Assembly: GCA_947650915.1 (NCBI GenBank)
Contig: CANSWY010000011.1
Span: forward strand, 1 to 54,477
Direction: 5' to 3'
Length of the DNA stretch: 54,477 nucleotides
DNA from: an uncultured Eggerthellaceae bacterium
GTDB taxonomy: Bacteria; Actinomycetota; Coriobacteriia; Coriobacteriales; Eggerthellaceae
Part shown: positions 50,195-54,477 of the stretch, one piece after another
Numbering within the stretch: position 1 is the stretch's first letter
Layout of the letters: every line of letters begins with the position of its first letter
The notes under the pieces: model-generated
Seen by the model: only the letters and a program-made list of their open reading frames with translations
What the model was told of the DNA's origin: nothing
Databases searched by the model: none
Program-made: the position numbers and the translations under genes

Positions 50195-51526
50195 ATGGCT
50201 GATCGCACCGAAGAGCACCCGCGAATGAACCGCGTCCTGCGCGCGGCTTTGGTGCAGTCGGGCCGCTTGAGCGCTATGCAGTGGCTGGTGGACGCGTGCA
50301 TCGCTTGCGGCGCGTTCGGCTTCGGCATGCTCCAGATGACGCTCTCTTTGGACCTGTTCCTGCCGGATGAGTTCACGCGGCTGATGCTGGGCATCAGGTC
50401 CGTGGCTCCCTCCGCGCTGGCCGTCACGGCGGTGGCGGCCACCTGCGCGCCGCTCATCCTGCGCCAAAAGCTCCCCTGGCCCGCGTTCGCGGTCTGCGTG
50501 GGGTGCTGGACGGTCTTCTCTGCGGCGCTGGGCATCCAGACCCTTTCGTTGGCGGGGCCGCTGGTGGCGCTCTTCACGGTGGCGGTCTCGCGCAGCCGCG
50601 GGGAATGCCTGGCGGCGGCGCTCATGCTGCTCGCCTGCGTGCTGGGGCTGCCGGCCCTGGTGCCGGATGCGCATTCGCCCTTCGACAACCTGATGCTGCT
50701 CATGAACGCGGCGCTGGTGGCCGCGGTGGCGTTCGCGGGCTACGCGTTCCATGTGCGCGAGGAATACCTGGCAGAGGCTCGCGCGCGGGCCGCGCAGGCC
50801 GAACAGCTGCAGGAGGCGGAACGGCTGCGAGCGGAAGAGGCGTTGCGCACTTCAGACGCCGAGGCGTCCCGGCGCGTGGAGGCTGAACGCGTGCGCATCG
50901 CCCATGAGGTGCATGACATCACGGCCCATTCGCTCTCTGCGGTGAGCATCCAGGCGGCGCTGGCGTTGCGCCTGGTGGATGCTGAGCCGGCGGCGGCGAA
51001 GGAGGCCATGGAGCTGGCCCGGACCACCTCCAAAGAGGCGCTCTCTGAGATGCGCGCCATGATCGGTGTCTTGCGGGACGGATCTGCGGCAGGTGAGATG
51101 GAACCCACGGCCGGCACGGACCGGCTGGGAGACGTGGTGGATTTCCTGGAGGCGGCAGGAGTGCGCACGGTGCTGGATGAAGCGCGCTATCAGCGGGAGC
51201 GCGTGCCGGCCTATGCGGACATCGCGCTCTTCAAAGTGGCGCGCGAGGCGGCCACGAACATCGTGCGCCATGCCGGGGCGCAGCGCGCGTGGATCAGCGT
51301 GGCCGTGATGGGCGGATGCGCGCACCTGGAGGTGGCGGATGACGGCCGCGGCATCTCCGGCGCTGACCTGGAAGCTGCGGAGGGCCATGGCATCGCCGGC
51401 ATGCGCCAGCGCGTGGAGGTGCTGGGCGGCATGTTCAAGGTGGGGGAGCGCGCAGGTGGCGGCAGCGCGGTGCGCGTGCGCATCCCCTTGGGCGCAGGCG
51501 CGAAGGCGGAAGGACGTGGGGCATGA
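50195..51526 (+). CDS. NarL-type sensor histidine kinase
   Basis: A 443-residue kinase. Five or six hydrophobic helices in the first 190 residues with no large extracellular domain, then a coiled-coil linker, the HisKA_3 box RIAHEVHDITAHSLSAV, and a HATPase with EAATNIVRHA and DDGRGI. Its stop overlaps the regulator's ATG (ATGA). Confidence 0.87.
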   Translation: MADRTEEHPRMNRVLRAALVQSGRLSAMQWLVDACIACGAFGFGMLQMTLSLDLFLPDEFTRLMLGIRSVAPSALAVTAVAATCAPLILRQKLPWPAFAVCVGCWTVFSAALGIQTLSLAGPLVALFTVAVSRSRGECLAAALMLLACVLGLPALVPDAHSPFDNLMLLMNAALVAAVAFAGYAFHVREEYLAEARARAAQAEQLQEAERLRAEEALRTSDAEASRRVEAERVRIAHEVHDITAHSLSAVSIQAALALRLVDAEPAAAKEAMELARTTSKEALSEMRAMIGVLRDGSAAGEMEPTAGTDRLGDVVDFLEAAGVRTVLDEARYQRERVPAYADIALFKVAREAATNIVRHAGAQRAWISVAVMGGCAHLEVADDGRGISGADLEAAEGHGIAGMRQRVEVLGGMFKVGERAGGGSAVRVRIPLGAGAKAEGRGA

Positions 51527-52233
51527 GAGGGGCGAAGGCGGACGCGCGGCCCGTGCGCGTGCTGGTGGCGGATGACCAGGAGCTCATCCGTTCGGGATAT
51601 CAGGCCATCCTGAACACCTTTCCCGGCATGGACGTGGTGGGCGCGGCGCGCAACGGCAAGCAGGCGGTGGACGAGGCCATCCGCTTGAAGCCGGACGTGG
51701 TGCTCATGGACATCCGCATGCCGGATCTGGACGGCATCCAGGCGACGCGCCGGATCACGGAAAATCCGCTTCTGGCCGCTGTGCACGTGCTGGTGCTCAC
51801 CACGTTCGATCTGGACGAATACGTCTACGACGCGCTGGAGGCGGGCGCCAGCGGCTTTCTGTTGAAAGACGCTGAACCGGAGGACATCGCAGAAGCCATC
51901 CGCGTGGTGGCGCGCGGGGATGCGCTCATCCAGCCCTCCGTCATGAAACGGCTGGTGGAAGCGTTCGCGCGCACGCGGCCGAAGGCGGCGGAGCGCGCAT
52001 CGGCTGACGCGGAAGCGCGCACCTCCGGCCTCACCGATCGCGAACGGGAGATCTTGGCGCTGGTGGCCACGGGGGCGGACAACGCGGCCATCGCGGAGGC
52101 GCTCTTCATATCACCTGCCACGGTGAAGACGCATCTGTCGCGCATCATGTCGAAGGCGGGCGCGCACGACCGCGCCCAGCTGGTGGTGCTGGCCTACGAG
52201 AGCGGCTTGGTGGCACCGGGTCGGAACGCGTGA
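51523..52233 (+). CDS. NarL/LuxR-family response regulator
   Basis: A 236-residue regulator. DDQ near 18-20, phosphoacceptor in VVLMDIRMPD, Lys in GFLLKD. LuxR HTH: LTDREREILALVATGADNAA and ISPATVKTHLSRI. Partner of the kinase at 50195. Confidence 0.9.
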   Translation: MRGAKADARPVRVLVADDQELIRSGYQAILNTFPGMDVVGAARNGKQAVDEAIRLKPDVVLMDIRMPDLDGIQATRRITENPLLAAVHVLVLTTFDLDEYVYDALEAGASGFLLKDAEPEDIAEAIRVVARGDALIQPSVMKRLVEAFARTRPKAAERASADAEARTSGLTDREREILALVATGADNAAIAEALFISPATVKTHLSRIMSKAGAHDRAQLVVLAYESGLVAPGRNA

Positions 52234-52366
52234 AGCGCAGCCCGGCGGCTTTCGAACGCTGACATCTTCTGGCAGGGCCGTTCTCAAGAAATCTCAGCGT
52301 CCTGCAGGCAGAGCCTACTCTCTGTCAACATAAGCGCAACGCCATCAGATTTCTTGCACGCAGGTC

Positions 52367-52394
52367 TTGCAAAGCGCTGCGAGGCTGCTAATAT
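52367..52394 (+). promoter_or_regulatory. groESL promoter
   Basis: TTGCAA, 16 nt, TAATAT: sigma-70-type -35 and -10 just upstream of the CIRCE operator. Confidence 0.7.
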
Positions 52395-52406
52395 GTCTCC
52401 TCGAAC

Positions 52407-52433
52407 TTAGCACTCGCACCCTCAGAGTGCTAA
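52407..52433. promoter_or_regulatory. CIRCE operator (HrcA binding site)
   Basis: TTAGCACTC, 9 nt, GAGTGCTAA: exact match to the CIRCE consensus, located downstream of the -10 and before groES. HrcA represses chaperone genes here when proteins are folded. Confidence 0.97.
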
Positions 52434-52515
52434 AACCGGGAAGAGCGATAACTCGGCGCTCATCCCAGCCATGAGGGAGCGAACGGATCAGCGAAGAAGA
52501 AAGGAAGTCGGTGAC

Positions 52516-54467
<1,952 letters not shown>

Positions 54468-54477
54468 AGCCGCGAAC

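Overview
The window is 54.5 kb of GC-rich bacterial chromosome. The mix of genes suggests an anaerobic gut actinobacterium of the Coriobacteriia, probably Eggerthellaceae: a molybdopterin transhydroxylase locus, NarL-type two-component pairs, a CIRCE-controlled groESL operon and an LPXTG-like surface protein. That placement is inference from gene content. No 16S or other marker gene is present.

Left end (1-5.4 kb): a perfect 20-bp tandem array runs up to the stop codon of an L-lactate dehydrogenase gene. It is followed by a small Cys-tailed protein, an SDR oxidoreductase, a radical SAM/SPASM protein, a broken GrpB-like gene and a GNAT acetyltransferase. From 5.4 to 11.0 kb is one very large secreted, wall-anchored protein (NPCBM, Cys-peptidase-like domain, discoidin-like domain, four InlB-type repeats, LANTG signal). 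It lies between two direct copies of a 77-bp composite palindrome.

Core (12.0-26.7 kb): the most notable metabolic locus. Two tandem modules each encode a cytoplasmic pyrogallol-phloroglucinol transhydroxylase-like molybdenum subunit and its three-cluster Fe-S partner. A TetR regulator sits between them. Downstream are a zinc-ribbon miniprotein, two VOC proteins, two SDRs, an MFS transporter, a SlyD-type prolyl isomerase and a small overlapping gene. Together they look like an uptake and conversion system for polyhydroxylated aromatic compounds; the substrate is not readable from sequence.

Eroded region (27-36.4 kb, with outposts at 4-5, 11-12, 45 and 48 kb): two REP-associated tyrosine transposases (RAYTs), one apparently intact and one frameshifted, and many short palindromes. 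At least six stem-loop families differ in the outer stem but share a GGGACG-like core. At many of these elements a gene stops abruptly: GrpB, YhgE (both halves), a NarL regulator, a conjugative-element sigma factor, an EamA transporter, an alpha/beta hydrolase and an SMR-like protein. This suggests the REP/RAYT system marks, or drives, local deletion and rearrangement. Intact genes among them include an AAA ATPase, TetR, MerR and XRE regulators and a small membrane protein.

36.4-44.8 kb, minus strand: a complete sensing and efflux operon. It has an OmpR-type regulator, a histidine kinase, two lipoproteins, an ABC ATPase and two permeases, one of which is fused to what looks like a lipoprotein. 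Both promoter regions carry the same TTGAC-N6-TTGAC direct repeat.

Right end (45.3-54.5 kb): HAD phosphatase, ECF sigma factor with DUF4179 anti-sigma-like protein, tRNA-Ala(CGC), a Veg-like protein, a P1/DmpA peptidase, a NarL-type kinase/regulator pair, and CIRCE-groES-groEL.
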